A DNA stretch of 64,000 nt from an uncultured Clostridia bacterium. Its GTDB lineage: Bacteria > Bacillota > Clostridia > UBA1381. Position 1 is the stretch's first letter. Each line of letters starts with the position of its first letter. This document shows, one piece after another, positions 17,644-28,952 of this stretch. Under the pieces are notes generated by a model. The model was not told the origin of the DNA. It did not search any database and saw only the letters and a list, made by a program, of their open reading frames with translations. The translations under genes were made by a program, and so were the position numbers. Where the stretch lies: positions 1-64,000 of the forward strand of contig CANQKM010000004.1 of NCBI GenBank assembly GCA_947624485.1. Direction: 5' to 3'.

Positions 17644-17889
17644 TCAGTCGATAATGTTAGACTTCTTCAAAAGAGCCTTAACAGTATCCGTAGGCTGAGC
17701 GCCATTCGCTATCCACTTCTTTACAGCCTCACCGTCTATTTTGATTTCGGCGGGATCGGTAAGCGGATTGTATGTGCCGACTTCCTCAATAAATCTGCCG
17801 TTTCTGGGGTATCTTGAATCCGCGACTACAACTCTGTAAAACGGAGTCTTCTTCGCGCCCATTCTTCTGAGTCTTATTTTAACTGCCAT
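17644..17889 (-). CDS. rpsP: 30S ribosomal protein S16
   Basis: [43 protein letters not shown]. Confidence 0.97.
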   Translation of the reverse strand: MAVKIRLRRMGAKKTPFYRVVVADSRYPRNGRFIEEVGTYNPLTDPAEIKIDGEAVKKWIANGAQPTDTVKALLKKSNIID

Positions 17890-18002
17890 TACCTTTTTCA
17901 CCTCCCGTTTTTTGTGTGGTTCATATAAAGTATATGATATACCTTATTAACGTTGTTTTACGGGCGGCCGATGACCGCCCCTACGTGTGTGTGTTGTTTT
18001 GC

Positions 18003-18021
18003 GGGCGAACACGGTTCGCCC
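18003..18021. repeat. Short palindromic REP-like repeat GGGCGAACACGGTTCGCCC
   Basis: Same palindrome family as 30304-30322 and 48728-48746; adjacent CTACG. Confidence 0.7.
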
Positions 18022-18026
18022 CTACG

Positions 18027-19367
18027 TCAGCGCATTTTTCTTAAACGTTTTAGCATCTTGCTCTGTCTGCCGCCCGAAAGCTGCTTCATCATTTTCTGCA
18101 TCTCGCCGAACTGCTTCAAAAGCTGGTTTACGTCCTGCACTCTCGTGCCGCTGCCCTTCGATATTCTGACCTTGCGGCTCGCGCCGATAATACCGGGCTT
18201 GCGGCGTTCCTCCTCGGTCATGGACTGGATTATCGCTTCTATTCTCACAAGACGTTTCGCGTTTTCCTCGGTATCAACCTGATCGAGCATTTTCTTGTCC
18301 ATGCCCGGCAGCATTCCGAGTATCTGTGAAAACGAACCCATTTTCTTTATCTGACGAAGCTGCTGCAAAAAGTCGTTTAAGTCAAACTGCTGCTTTCTTA
18401 TCTTCGCCTCAAGCTCCGCCGCCTGCTTTTCGTCTATCGCTTCCTGCGCCTTGTCTATAAGTGTCAGCACGTCGCCCATGCCGAGTATTCTCGACGCCAT
18501 GCGCTCCGGGTGGAACTGCTCGAGATCCGACAGCTTCTCGCCCACCGACGCGAATTTTATCGGCTTGCCCGTAACCTGCTTTACCGACAGCGCCGCGCCG
18601 CCGCGCGTGTCGCCGTCGAGCTTTGAAAGTATTACGCCGGTTATGTCAAGCTGCTCGTTAAACGACTTCGCGACATTTACGGCGTCCTGACCTGTCATTG
18701 CGTCGACAACGAGCAGTATTTCGGTCGGCGTTACCTCTTTTTTGATTTTGGCAAGCTCGTCCATAAGCTCGTCGTCTATGTGGAGCCGTCCCGCCGTATC
18801 GAGAATTATCGGATCGTTGCCGTGCTTTACCGCGTGTGCAACCGCTTCCTTGGCGATTTTAACGGGGTTTACGTCCGTACCCATCTGGAATACGGGTTGA
18901 TTTATCTGTTTGCCGAGCACTTCAAGCTGCTTTACGGCTGCCGGTCGATACACGTCGCACGCGACCATAAGCGGCCGTCTGCCCTGCTTTGAAAGGTTCA
19001 GCGCGAGCTTTGCTGTGGCTGTTGTTTTACCCGCGCCCTGCAAGCCGCACATCATTATTACCGTCGGCGGCTTCTGCGCAAATTCAAGTCTTGCCGCCTC
19101 GCCGCCTATCATTGCGGTAAGCTCGTCGTTTACTATTTTTACAAGCTGCTGCGCCGGAGTGAGCGACTCCATTATTTCCGCGCCGAGAGCCTTCTCGGAT
19201 ACGGAGTTTACAAATTCCTTGACGACCTTGAAGTTTACGTCGGCTTCAAGGAGAGCAAACTTTATTTCGCGCATAGCGTCCTTTATGTCTTTTTCGTTCA
19301 GCTTTCCTTTACCGCGCAGCTTTTTGAATACGCCCTGCAGCTTGTCGCCCAAACTTTCAAATGCCAT
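18027..19367 (-). CDS. ffh: Signal recognition particle protein Ffh
   Basis: GLQGAGKTTATAKLA, DTAGRLHIDDELMDEL, methionine-rich M domain. Confidence 0.97.
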   Translation of the reverse strand: MAFESLGDKLQGVFKKLRGKGKLNEKDIKDAMREIKFALLEADVNFKVVKEFVNSVSEKALGAEIMESLTPAQQLVKIVNDELTAMIGGEAARLEFAQKPPTVIMMCGLQGAGKTTATAKLALNLSKQGRRPLMVACDVYRPAAVKQLEVLGKQINQPVFQMGTDVNPVKIAKEAVAHAVKHGNDPIILDTAGRLHIDDELMDELAKIKKEVTPTEILLVVDAMTGQDAVNVAKSFNEQLDITGVILSKLDGDTRGGAALSVKQVTGKPIKFASVGEKLSDLEQFHPERMASRILGMGDVLTLIDKAQEAIDEKQAAELEAKIRKQQFDLNDFLQQLRQIKKMGSFSQILGMLPGMDKKMLDQVDTEENAKRLVRIEAIIQSMTEEERRKPGIIGASRKVRISKGSGTRVQDVNQLLKQFGEMQKMMKQLSGGRQSKMLKRLRKMR

Positions 19368-19383
19368 CTCGGATTTCCTTTCG

Positions 19384-19716
19384 TCAAATTTCGGTCTTTA
19401 TGTCGTTAAGTAACCGCTTTACCGTATCAGCGCCCTCAAAATCGGCGCTTTTCATAATCGTTTCGATTTCCGTTATTTTTTTGCTTATGCTGCGGAAACG
19501 GCTCACCACACCGAGCTTTTCCTCGTATTCATCGAGGTGCTTTTCGCCCTGCTTTATCGAGGCGAGTACGCCCTGACGGCTTATCCCGATTTCCTCCGCT
19601 ATTTCCGCGAGAGAAAAGTCCTCGTTGTAGTACAAGTCTATCGCGCCGCGCTGCTTGTCGGTCAAAAGCTGTCCGTACGCATCGAGCAGCACAGTCACGT
19701 TCAAATCCTTTGCCAT
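19384..19716 (-). CDS. ylxM: YlxM-family DNA-binding (HTH) protein
   Basis: LLDAYGQLLTDKQRGAIDLYYNEDFSLAEIAEEIGISRQGVLASIKQGEKHL; directly upstream of ffh. Confidence 0.9.
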   Translation of the reverse strand: MAKDLNVTVLLDAYGQLLTDKQRGAIDLYYNEDFSLAEIAEEIGISRQGVLASIKQGEKHLDEYEEKLGVVSRFRSISKKITEIETIMKSADFEGADTVKRLLNDIKTEI

Positions 19717-19791
19717 AGCGGTTACCTCGTCTGTAAAGTATTTTTATTTTACAGCATACCGCGCGTTTTGTCAATACTATTTTTGTTAAAA

Positions 19792-20397
19792 TTATTCATT
19801 GTCGGCGTTTATGTTTTGTGCAATCTGACACAACTCGTCATAATCAACAAGGCGGTTGAGCATATCGAGAAGCATACTCGCCGATATTTTCATGGGTATG
19901 CCGAGCGTTTTCGCAAGAGCGCGGCGCTTGTCCGCGCTGCCCTCGCCGCCCGACAGACCGAGAAAATACATATCCGCCTTCGTTATTTTTCTGCCGCGCA
20001 CGGCTTGTCCGCTCTCGCCGTCAATCTCACAGCCCGCCTTTTTGAGCGCGTCCAAAATAACGCTGTCGTCCATGCCCTCAACGCCCAAAAGTCCCTCCCT
20101 GCCCGGTTCTCTCTTGCGCTTTTCCTTGCCGCGCACGTCGGGAATGTAAGCGTGCTTCACCGTTTCGGGCGGGAGGGACTGCTTTATGTAATTCCGTATC
20201 TTAAAGCCCGCGCTGTCGCTGTCCGTAAGAATGACAACGCCCGTCTCGCGCGCCATTTTCGCAATCGTTGCAACCGTTTCGGGCGACGAGAACACGCTGA
20301 AGCCGTTTACCGCGATTATAACCGCGTCAATAAAGCGCGACAGCTTTATTTTGTCGTATACTCCCTCGACGATTATCGTTTCTTTTACATGGTACAT
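19792..20397 (-). CDS. TOPRIM-domain protein, ribonuclease M5-like (DUF4093)
   Basis: KETIIVEGVYDKIKLSRF (TOPRIM E motif) and VVILTDSDSAGFKIRNYI (DxD motif). Confidence 0.8.
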   Translation of the reverse strand: MYHVKETIIVEGVYDKIKLSRFIDAVIIAVNGFSVFSSPETVATIAKMARETGVVILTDSDSAGFKIRNYIKQSLPPETVKHAYIPDVRGKEKRKREPGREGLLGVEGMDDSVILDALKKAGCEIDGESGQAVRGRKITKADMYFLGLSGGEGSADKRRALAKTLGIPMKISASMLLDMLNRLVDYDELCQIAQNINADNE

Positions 20398-20427
20398 CTG
20401 CTTTTCCCCGTATATTTTTTTCTTATC

Positions 20428-20751
20428 TTATATCTTCTGCTTTGCCCTGTCAAGACCTTCGAGTATATATTTTTCCGTAAAGCGCTTCAAATCCTTCGGC
20501 TCGACCATTTCACGCGCGGCGCGGCTTACAAAATCGCGCACGTCGCCGTAACGGTAGAATACGTTGTTCATCTGCTGTGACTCTATCGTTTTTCCGCCGC
20601 CGTCGTATACCGTTGTTTTTACTATCCTCACTCCGTAGCGTTTAAGGTCGCAGTACATGGCGGATATGCTTTCGGTTATTATGTAATAGTCCGTGTACGT
20701 GTCCGACTTTTTGTCCGGCACAACGCTTTCGTACAGAATTTCGGTGTCCAT
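20428..20751 (-). CDS. Conserved hypothetical protein (DUF6514-like)
   Basis: TDYYIITESISAMYCDLKRYGVRIVKTTVYDGGGKTIESQQMNNVFYRYGDVRDFVSRAAREMVEP. Confidence 0.6.
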   Translation of the reverse strand: MDTEILYESVVPDKKSDTYTDYYIITESISAMYCDLKRYGVRIVKTTVYDGGGKTIESQQMNNVFYRYGDVRDFVSRAAREMVEPKDLKRFTEKYILEGLDRAKQKI

Positions 20752-20948
20752 TTTTATGACCTCCATGTGATTTATTCCGTTTTGACCGCCAAATATTATA
20801 TGCGGTAATCATTACATTTATGACCGTAATTTTCCGTCGGCTTTTTTCGGCATTTTTTTCACTTGACTATTTCACCGCAAAACAGTATAATATACTTGTA
20901 TAATTATGTGTAAAATTATCCTTTTTGTATACTTGGGAGGACATATAT

Positions 20949-23900
20949 ATGAGTAAGTTACATATGGGTATCGACGTCGGTTCTACGACGGTTAAGCTTG
21001 TTGTGCTTGACGACGGAAACAAGGTTTTGTTCGCCGAATACAGGCGGCACTACTCCGATACAAAGGAAACAGTCCGCGCTCTTTTCGAGGAAGTAAAGCC
21101 TGTTGTCGGCGATAATGAGTTTACCGTTACGATAACGGGTTCGGGCGGCCTTTTGTTCTCGAAAATGCTCGGCCTGCCGTTCGTTCAGGAGGTTATTGCC
21201 AATAAAGAGGCGATTAAGACATTTTTGCCCGAAACGGACGTTGTTATAGAGCTGGGCGGTGAGGACGCGAAAATCCTCTACCTTTCCGGCGGTCTCGAAC
21301 AGCGTATGAACGGCACGTGTGCTGGCGGTACGGGTTCGTTTATAGACCAGATGTCCATTCTACTAAAGACGGACGCGGACGGTCTTAACTCGCTCGCCGA
21401 AAAGCATAAGATAATATATCCCATAGCGGCGCGGTGCGGCGTTTTCGCGAAGTCGGACGTGCAGCCGCTTCTTAACGAGGGCGCGGCAAAGGAGGACGTT
21501 GCGGCTTCCATTCTTCAGGCGGTCGTAACGCAGACGATAAGCGGTCTGGCGCAGGGACGTCCGATACGCGGCAACATCGTATTTCTGGGCGGGCCTCTGC
21601 ACTTTTTGCCGCAGCTTCGCAGACAGTTTGAGGAAACGCTTAAGGATAACGCGAAGTCGTTTACAACGCCCGACAATGCGCAGCTGTTTGTCGCGATTGG
21701 CGCGGCGCTGTCGCATGAGGACGACACGGCTGTTAAAATCGACGATATTATTGAAAACCTTAACCATGCGCACAGCGTTGACACGGAAATTACGCGTATG
21801 CGCGTGCTGTTCATGGACGAGGACGAGAAAAAGGAGTTTTTCGACCGCCACAACAAGGATGTTGCGAAGCGCGCCGATATTTCGACGGCTAAAGGCCCCG
21901 TATTCCTCGGTCTTGACGTAGGCTCGACGACGATAAAGGCATCTGTTATAAACGACAATTACGATATTCTCTACTCCTACTACGGCAAAAACGAGGGCAG
22001 TCCGATAACGAGGGGCATCGATATTCTGCGCGAGCTGTACTCAAAGCTCCCGAAGGACGCGTACATAGCGAACGCCTGCACGACCGGCTACGGCGAGCTT
22101 CTGTTAAAGACGGCGTTCCGTATCGAGGAGGGCGAGATTGAGACTATCGCCCACTACAAAGCCGCGAACCACTTCTCTCCCGGCGTAAATTTCATCATAG
22201 ACATCGGCGGTCAGGATATGAAGTGCATGAAGATAAAGGACGGCGTTATCGACTCTATAATGCTCAACGAGGCTTGCTCGTCCGGCTGCGGCTCGTTTAT
22301 TCAGACGTTTGCGGAGTCGCTCGGACTCGATACCGTTTCGTTCGCCGAGGAAGCGTTAAAGGCGGAAAGTCCTGTCGATCTCGGTACGCGCTGCACTGTA
22401 TTTATGAATTCGCGCGTTAAGCAGGCGCAGAAGGAGGGCGCGACCGTCGGCGACATAAGCGCGGGACTGTCGTATTCCGTTGTCAGAAACGCGCTATACA
22501 AGGTTATAAAGCTGCGCGATCCGGAGCAGATGGGTAAAAATATCGTCGTGCAGGGCGGCACGTTCAACAACAACGCCATTCTGCGCTGCTTCGAGCTTTT
22601 GACGCGCAAAAAGGTTGTGCGTCCCGATATCGCCGGCATTATGGGCGCGTTCGGTTCGGCTATCATTGCGAAGGAACGCTGGCAGGGCGGCGAAAGTGAT
22701 ATACTGCGCCGCGATGAGCTTGACACCTTTGAGTTCGACACAAGCCTTACGCGCTGCCAAAAGTGCAACAACCACTGTCAGCTTACGATCACGAAGTTCG
22801 CCGACGGTGGTCAGTTTGTGTCCGGCAACAGGTGCGAGCGCGGCGCCGGACTTGAAAAGCCGAAAAAGCAGATGCCAAACCTTTTTGACTACAAGTACAA
22901 GAGAGCGTTCCGCTACAAACCGCTCAAAGAGGACGAGGCTCCCAACGGCGTTATCGGTATTCCGCGCGTGCTTAACGTGTATGAAAACTATCCGCTGTGG
23001 TTCACGTTCTTTACGGAGCTTGGCTTCTCGGTAAAAATTTCAGGCAGAAGCTCGCACGAGATTTACGAAAAGGGTATCGACTCGATACCGTCCGAAAGCG
23101 CGTGCTATCCCGCGAAGATCGTACACGGTCACATACAGGATTTGATAGACAAGGGCGTAAAGACGATATTCTACCCGTGCATACCATACGAGCAGATAGA
23201 GTATTCCGACGCGGGCAACCACTTCAACTGCCCGATGGTAACGTCTTACCCGGAGGTTATATACAACAACATGGACGCTGTGCGCGCGGCGGATATGAAA
23301 TATATTTATCCGTTCGTAAACCTCGCGGATAAGCCGTCCGTTAAGCGTCAGCTTATGAAGGCGTTAAAGGATTACGGATTTACGAAAGCGCAGATCGACG
23401 CGGCGGCGGATAAGGCGTTTGAGGAGCTTCAGAATTACAAGAACGACGTTCGTAAAAAGGGTGAGGAAACGCTCGCGTGGCTTGAGGAGCATGACGAGCG
23501 CGGAATAGTCCTCGCCGGCAGACCGTACCACATAGATCCCGAAATCAACCACGGCATACCCGATATGATTACGTCGCTCGGCTTCGCGGTGCTTACGGAG
23601 GACAGTGTGGCTCACCTCGGTCACTTAAAGCGCGATATACGCGTTGTAGATCAGTGGGCGTACCACACGCGCCTTTACGAGTCGGCGGCGCAGGTTATAA
23701 AAAATCCGCGCCTGGAGCTAATACAGCTTAACTCGTTCGGCTGCGGTCTTGACGCGGTTACGACCGATCAGGTTCAGGAGATCATACAGTCTCATGAAAA
23801 GATTTACACGACGCTCAAAATCGACGAGGTGTCCAACCTCGGTACGGCGAGAATAAGAGTGCGCTCGCTTAAAGCGGCGGTCAAGGAGCGTGACGCGAGC

Positions 23901-25253
23901 GATTTCGTGCCTCATAAGATCGAGGACTACACGATCAACCGCGTGAAATTCACGAAGGAGGAACGCGAGAAGCATACGATCATATTCCCGCAGATGTCCC
24001 CCACCCACTTCGGGCTGTTCGAGGCGGTGCTGCGCGCGAACGGCTACAAGGCTGTCGTGCTTGAACACGCGACCGCGGAGGACGTTGAGGCGGGACTTAG
24101 GAGCGTAAACAACGACGCGTGCTATCCGTCAATTATGGTAACGGGACAGCTTGTAAACGCGTTCCAGAGCGGCAAGTGTGATCCCGACAACACGTCTGTT
24201 ATGATCACGCAGACCGGCGGCGGCTGCCGCGCGACGAATTACATAGCGTTCCTGCGCAAGGCGCTCAAAGAAGCGGGCTACCCGAACGTTCCCGTTATTT
24301 CGCTTAACGTGTCAGGTCTTGAGGGTAATCCCGGTTTCTCTATCACGCCGAAGCTCGTTGACGGTCTTTTAAAAGCGTGTACGTGGGGCGATTTGCTGCT
24401 CGCGGTAACGCTGAGGATACGCCCGTACGAGGTTCATAAGGGCGAGACAAACGCCGTCGCGGAAAAGTGGCAGAAGCGTCTTTATAACGATTTGAGAAAC
24501 AAGAACCATAAAAATCTTAAACTTAAAAAGGTTATCAATGAGATCATAGCCGATTTTGACGCTATAGAGATTGACGACACAGTCAAAAAGCCGCGCGTCG
24601 GCGTTGTCGGTGAGATACTCGTAAAGTTCCACCCCGACGCGAACAACAATATCATCGACGTTATCGAGGAAGAGGGCGGCGAGGCTGTAATGCCCGGTCT
24701 TGCGGACTTTATGCTGTACTGCCTCTACAACAACAACTTTAAGCGCGACAACCTCGGCTCGAAGTCGTCCACAGCCGCGCTCTGCAACCTCGCAATATGG
24801 GGTATCGAGAGCTACCGCAAGCATGTTGTAAAGGTTATGGAGGGCAATCCGAAATTCCGCTCGCGCTCGCCGAAGCATATCGCGGATATTGCCGAGGGCG
24901 CGAAGCAGGTACTGCAGCTCGGTCACTGCACCGGCGAGGGCTGGTTCCTTACGGGCGAGATGATTGAGCTTATAAACAGCGGCGTGCCAAATATCGCGTG
25001 CGTTCAGCCGTTCGCGTGTCTGCCCAACCACGTTACCGGCAAGGGCATGATCAAGGAACTGCGCCGTCAGTTCCCGCAGGCGAATATCGTCGCGGTCGAC
25101 TACGATCCCGGCGCAAGCGAGGTCAACCAGCTTAACCGTATAAAGCTGATGATGGCTGTCGCGTTCGAGAATATGAAAAAGGACGTCGAATTTGACGCGG
25201 TTACCGCCGCGCCGAAGAAAAAAGAAACCTCAAAAGAAAAAGCAAACGCATAA
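20949..25253 (+). CDS. 2-hydroxyacyl-CoA dehydratase activase-like protein: two BcrAD/BadFG ATPase domains fused to DUF2229/dehydratase-like C-terminal domains
   Basis: [16 protein letters not shown] and [15 protein letters not shown] ATPase motifs; [15 protein letters not shown] and [13 protein letters not shown] cysteine loops; C-terminal [20 protein letters not shown]. Confidence 0.9.
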   Translation: MSKLHMGIDVGSTTVKLVVLDDGNKVLFAEYRRHYSDTKETVRALFEEVKPVVGDNEFTVTITGSGGLLFSKMLGLPFVQEVIANKEAIKTFLPETDVVIELGGEDAKILYLSGGLEQRMNGTCAGGTGSFIDQMSILLKTDADGLNSLAEKHKIIYPIAARCGVFAKSDVQPLLNEGAAKEDVAASILQAVVTQTISGLAQGRPIRGNIVFLGGPLHFLPQLRRQFEETLKDNAKSFTTPDNAQLFVAIGAALSHEDDTAVKIDDIIENLNHAHSVDTEITRMRVLFMDEDEKKEFFDRHNKDVAKRADISTAKGPVFLGLDVGSTTIKASVINDNYDILYSYYGKNEGSPITRGIDILRELYSKLPKDAYIANACTTGYGELLLKTAFRIEEGEIETIAHYKAANHFSPGVNFIIDIGGQDMKCMKIKDGVIDSIMLNEACSSGCGSFIQTFAESLGLDTVSFAEEALKAESPVDLGTRCTVFMNSRVKQAQKEGATVGDISAGLSYSVVRNALYKVIKLRDPEQMGKNIVVQGGTFNNNAILRCFELLTRKKVVRPDIAGIMGAFGSAIIAKERWQGGESDILRRDELDTFEFDTSLTRCQKCNNHCQLTITKFADGGQFVSGNRCERGAGLEKPKKQMPNLFDYKYKRAFRYKPLKEDEAPNGVIGIPRVLNVYENYPLWFTFFTELGFSVKISGRSSHEIYEKGIDSIPSESACYPAKIVHGHIQDLIDKGVKTIFYPCIPYEQIEYSDAGNHFNCPMVTSYPEVIYNNMDAVRAADMKYIYPFVNLADKPSVKRQLMKALKDYGFTKAQIDAAADKAFEELQNYKNDVRKKGEETLAWLEEHDERGIVLAGRPYHIDPEINHGIPDMITSLGFAVLTEDSVAHLGHLKRDIRVVDQWAYHTRLYESAAQVIKNPRLELIQLNSFGCGLDAVTTDQVQEIIQSHEKIYTTLKIDEVSNLGTARIRVRSLKAAVKERDASDFVPHKIEDYTINRVKFTKEEREKHTIIFPQMSPTHFGLFEAVLRANGYKAVVLEHATAEDVEAGLRSVNNDACYPSIMVTGQLVNAFQSGKCDPDNTSVMITQTGGGCRATNYIAFLRKALKEAGYPNVPVISLNVSGLEGNPGFSITPKLVDGLLKACTWGDLLLAVTLRIRPYEVHKGETNAVAEKWQKRLYNDLRNKNHKNLKLKKVINEIIADFDAIEIDDTVKKPRVGVVGEILVKFHPDANNNIIDVIEEEGGEAVMPGLADFMLYCLYNNNFKRDNLGSKSSTAALCNLAIWGIESYRKHVVKVMEGNPKFRSRSPKHIADIAEGAKQVLQLGHCTGEGWFLTGEMIELINSGVPNIACVQPFACLPNHVTGKGMIKELRRQFPQANIVAVDYDPGASEVNQLNRIKLMMAVAFENMKKDVEFDAVTAAPKKKETSKEKANA

Positions 25254-25260
25254 CACAAAT

Positions 25261-25290
25261 ACCCGACGCCTTACGCGTCGGGTATTTTTA
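25261..25290 (+). terminator. Intrinsic terminator (ACCCGACGC-CTTAC-GCGTCGGGT-ATTTTT)
   Basis: Perfect 9-bp stem with T-run. Confidence 0.75.
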
Positions 25291-25297
25291 TGTTTTG

Positions 25298-25594
25298 TCA
25301 GCCTATCATATTGAGCGCGTCTTTAAGCCACCACTCGCCTATGTCGAGCGCCATGTAGAGGTTTTCTCTCTCGCCCTTTCTGTATATCTGACCTTTTCCG
25401 AACTCGCCGGTGTTGTCCATGACCTGAACCTTTACCTTCGTTGTTTCCTTCGCGCCCTTGCGGTCTTTACTTTCCACAATATCGAGCGCGAGAATACACT
25501 TATCCTCAAGATTTCCGTAATATATTCTGTCGCCGCATCTTATAAGCGGCTTTCCTTTGTACATCAACAGCTTTTTCTTTTTTGCCGCAGCCAT
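25298..25594 (-). CDS. Conserved hypothetical protein
   Basis: 98-aa ORF, MAAAKKKKLLMYKGKPLIRCGDRIYYGNLEDKCILALDIVESKDRKG. Confidence 0.65.
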   Translation of the reverse strand: MAAAKKKKLLMYKGKPLIRCGDRIYYGNLEDKCILALDIVESKDRKGAKETTKVKVQVMDNTGEFGKGQIYRKGERENLYMALDIGEWWLKDALNMIG

Positions 25595-25666
25595 TTATGC
25601 TCCTCCCTTCTTTAATTTCCTATATTGGATATATTGTATCATATATTTTTTTAAAAATCAAGATTT

Positions 25667-26407
25667 TTAATTTTCTTCGCCGGCGTCCTTTATGTAACCC
25701 GACAGTTTTTCCATGGTGCGTATGGGAGCGTCCTTGGCGTTGCCCCACTCCATATCCTTGTTGCGGTAGTCGAATTTGAGGGTGAAGCGGTGTATGTCCT
25801 CCTGTATGCGGTCAAACTCACTGCCCGCCTTGCGAACCATCGTGCCGAGAAATTCGTTCGCGCGTGAGCCGATCGACTTCGGAGCCGTGTCGGTAAGCAA
25901 AAGCATGTGCTTTATACACAAGCCCTTTGACTTGTCGAATTTCTGTCTGAACGCGTCGTCGTTCGCCCACATATACAGAAGCACATCCGCGTAACGCTCC
26001 ATAGTGGAGTTTATTTTCTCGCATACGACGCAGCCGCTGTAAATATTTTGCAGGCAGTCCTTAAGCTCCTTCGCGAAGCCGTCCTTTTTACCGAACAGTC
26101 CGCTCTTTGCGCCGTCCTTCGGCGCTTTCTTTATTACCTTGCCGAGTTCTTTGCGCACTTCCTCCGTGTGCGTGTCAAGCACAAGCGCGAGCGGAAGCTT
26201 GTTCGGCATCTCAAAGAATTTGCCGAAATGTCGGTTACAGTAACCCGTCTTGTCGGAGTAACCCCTAAAATCCTCCTCCATCATCGCCGCGCCGAGGTTG
26301 TATTCGAGAGCTTCCCTTTCGAGATTGCTTTCCAAAAGGCACATCGGACACTCGCAGTCCTTGTCATACGCCTCGTTTACCGGTATTGTGTATATCTTCT
26401 CCTTCAT
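25667..26407 (-). CDS. DUF6062-like protein with CxxC motifs
   Basis: YDKDCECPMCLLESNLEREALEYNLGAAMMEEDFRGYSDKTGYCNRHFGKFFEMPNKLPLALVLDTH. Confidence 0.75.
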   Translation of the reverse strand: MKEKIYTIPVNEAYDKDCECPMCLLESNLEREALEYNLGAAMMEEDFRGYSDKTGYCNRHFGKFFEMPNKLPLALVLDTHTEEVRKELGKVIKKAPKDGAKSGLFGKKDGFAKELKDCLQNIYSGCVVCEKINSTMERYADVLLYMWANDDAFRQKFDKSKGLCIKHMLLLTDTAPKSIGSRANEFLGTMVRKAGSEFDRIQEDIHRFTLKFDYRNKDMEWGNAKDAPIRTMEKLSGYIKDAGEEN

Positions 26408-26964
26408 TCCTCATCGTCCTCCTTGTCGGCTTCCTTAAACGCGCTTAAAACATCGCCGTATATTTTGTCGGGATGTGCTTTGAAATATTTCGCCAGCTTT
26501 TCCGCCTCGTCGCGCGAACCCGCATACATATACAGGCGCATCATTTCGGTTTTGTCGTCGTCGCGCAGAATACACTCAAAGCCGTACTCGTCGTTCCTCA
26601 CCGGCATTATACCGCTCTGTACGGCGTTTTTGCGGCGTTCCTCGATATAAAGCTGCTTTATCGACTCGTCTATCGGCTCACGGATATATACGGGTACGCT
26701 TGTCCTGAAATACTTTATGGCATTCGCGCCCTTTTCGGTGATGCCGTATCTGCATATATTTTTACCCTCCATATAGGAGTATACATGTCCTGTTTCTTCG
26801 AGATTTACGAGAGATATTTGAAAATCGGGAAAGCTGACGTTGCAGTTGTCCATCACGAGGGTTATAAGGTCGCTGTATTCGGGATCCTTGTCGGTATTGT
26901 TAAGCGTATACAATATTATGAATTGTATAATCTCCGGATCGGTTATCTCCCTTGTGTATAGCAT
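26404..26964 (-). CDS. DUF4364 family protein (winged-helix-like)
   Basis: EITDPEIIQFIILYTLNNTDKDPEYSDLITLVMDNCNVSFPDFQISLVNLEETGHVY. Confidence 0.8.
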   Translation of the reverse strand: MLYTREITDPEIIQFIILYTLNNTDKDPEYSDLITLVMDNCNVSFPDFQISLVNLEETGHVYSYMEGKNICRYGITEKGANAIKYFRTSVPVYIREPIDESIKQLYIEERRKNAVQSGIMPVRNDEYGFECILRDDDKTEMMRLYMYAGSRDEAEKLAKYFKAHPDKIYGDVLSAFKEADKEDDEE

Positions 26965-27013
26965 TTTCTTCACCTCGTATCCATTGTAGCATATTTTACC
27001 CAAATTTTACAAA

Positions 27014-28804
27014 TTATTTCTGCATATCGATCGTGATGATATTCATTTTATATATATAGCTGTAAGTGATTTTTTTCGCAATCTTTTGAGCCATATGTAC
27101 GCCTATTTTTGAAAAGTCGTCGGGCTTGTACTCAAAGTCAAGCGGATTGTAGCGCTTCGCGGTGTTGCGTATTGTTATCCGAAACTTATCGCTGTCCGAA
27201 AACAGCTTTATGTCCATAAGCTCGCGGTCCTCGTTTATTTTCTCGTTCGTGATTTGAGAATGTGCGATAAAGTCAGCCGCAAGCTCCTCCATGCACAAGG
27301 CGCTCATATACGCCGTGCGCGGCGCGGTGCCGTTGTTTTCCAAAAACTGCTGTATTTCCTCCGATAAGCCGCTTATGTCCGTATTGCTGTAGTGTATGCT
27401 TATATCCTTCATTGGCACGTTGTCGCGTATGCTTTTGTCCAGAAACAGCAGATCGTCAACCGACGGCTTCAGTTTGCGCTTGTAAAGGAGAAAGAGTAAT
27501 CCCGCTATTATAAGGAACATCATCTCGCAGCCGCCGTATGCCAGCCACATACCCTTGTATCCGAGCATCGGAACAAGTATAAGCATCATCAGCGGCAGGA
27601 TAACGGAATCCGACGTCGCGGAAAACGCTATTGACAGCAGCGGCTTGTCGATAGCCTCGTAAAAGCCCGCCATTATATACACCGCAAGCGCAATCGGCGT
27701 GAACACCGATGCGATATATACTCCCGCGCGGATAATTCCATCCATTCCCTCGGTTCCGCTGCCGTTCGTGTAGATATTTATTATCGGTGTGAGCAGAAGA
27801 AGAATAACCGCAATCCATATTATTGAAAAAACGTATGTGATTTTCAAGCCTTCCGCAAGCGTTTTCTTTACGCCGTTTTTATCTCTCGCGCCCGCAAATA
27901 TGCCTATCATCGGACACATAGCCGCGCGCATTCCGTCGGACGCGGTCAGTATAAGTCCCCCTATGCTGCTTATTACCGAATAAACGGCAAGTCCTACCGT
28001 GCCGAGCGACAAGGATATTATATTATTTATAACGCTGCCCGCAACTCCGGCGGCAAGGTTGTCCGCCGATGTGGGAAAACCGTATTTAAGCAGGCTTACC
28101 GCGTCGGACGTCTTAAAGCCGCCGTGCCGTATCAGTATCGGCAGCTTACGCAGCTTCATCAGCAAAAAGCAGCACAGCATACTAATAAAGGTAGCCACCC
28201 ACGAGCCTATGGCAAGCGCGGCAATTCCCAAAGCAGTATATTTGGCAAGCAGCGCCGACAGCAGGAAGTTTATAATAAACTCGACGACCGTCAGGACAAG
28301 AACGTCGGTTTGGTACCCGTATACGCTCAGAACCGACATCAGCACCAGCTTAATTCCGAGGAACAGCAGATACGGAGCGATATATCTCAGATAACTCGCG
28401 GCGATTACCGCCACCGCAGCCTCATTTGCACCGCATATACGTACAATGCCGTGAGCGAATATTTCCGAAACAATCAGAAAAATCGTGCACATCACGGTTG
28501 TTGTTATCAAGCCGAGCATATATATTCTGTCCGCCTTGCGCTTGTCGCCCGCGCCTATCGTCACGCTCATGCTCATCTCAACGCCCGCCGCAACCGCGTT
28601 CATCAGCGCGGCGGCTATTATTGTCACCGGTACCGTTACTCCTATCGCCGCTATATATTCCGCCGTAAAGAAATATCCCGCGAGCATTGCGTCAATCATA
28701 TTAAGGAAGTTGACCGCGAGTATTCTGAAAAAGCACGACGGAAACATTCCTATAACGGAACGCCTTATAAGTCTGTTACTGCCGTATGTTCTTTTATCTG
28801 TCAT
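27014..28804 (-). CDS. MATE-family transporter with a fused C-terminal HATPase_c-like (anti-sigma kinase-type) domain
   Basis: 12-TM MATE body (FFRILAVNFLNMIDAMLAGYFFTAEYIAAIGVTVPV...); about 150-residue soluble C-terminus: SALCMEELAADFIAH...FRITIRNTAKRYNPLDF...IGVHMAQKIAKKITYSYIYKMNIITI. Confidence 0.8.
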   Translation of the reverse strand: MTDKRTYGSNRLIRRSVIGMFPSCFFRILAVNFLNMIDAMLAGYFFTAEYIAAIGVTVPVTIIAAALMNAVAAGVEMSMSVTIGAGDKRKADRIYMLGLITTTVMCTIFLIVSEIFAHGIVRICGANEAAVAVIAASYLRYIAPYLLFLGIKLVLMSVLSVYGYQTDVLVLTVVEFIINFLLSALLAKYTALGIAALAIGSWVATFISMLCCFLLMKLRKLPILIRHGGFKTSDAVSLLKYGFPTSADNLAAGVAGSVINNIISLSLGTVGLAVYSVISSIGGLILTASDGMRAAMCPMIGIFAGARDKNGVKKTLAEGLKITYVFSIIWIAVILLLLTPIINIYTNGSGTEGMDGIIRAGVYIASVFTPIALAVYIMAGFYEAIDKPLLSIAFSATSDSVILPLMMLILVPMLGYKGMWLAYGGCEMMFLIIAGLLFLLYKRKLKPSVDDLLFLDKSIRDNVPMKDISIHYSNTDISGLSEEIQQFLENNGTAPRTAYMSALCMEELAADFIAHSQITNEKINEDRELMDIKLFSDSDKFRITIRNTAKRYNPLDFEYKPDDFSKIGVHMAQKIAKKITYSYIYKMNIITIDMQK

Positions 28805-28952
28805 TTTATTGCCCCTTACCGTTTTTTATAATATTTCATCTGAGCCGACGGTCGGTCGGGAATTTCCTTGATAATTGCGGAATCCACAAACAAGTATAAC
28901 ATAAATATCTCCGTATTACAATCCATTTTGCGCCGTTTATGTAAAAAATATG

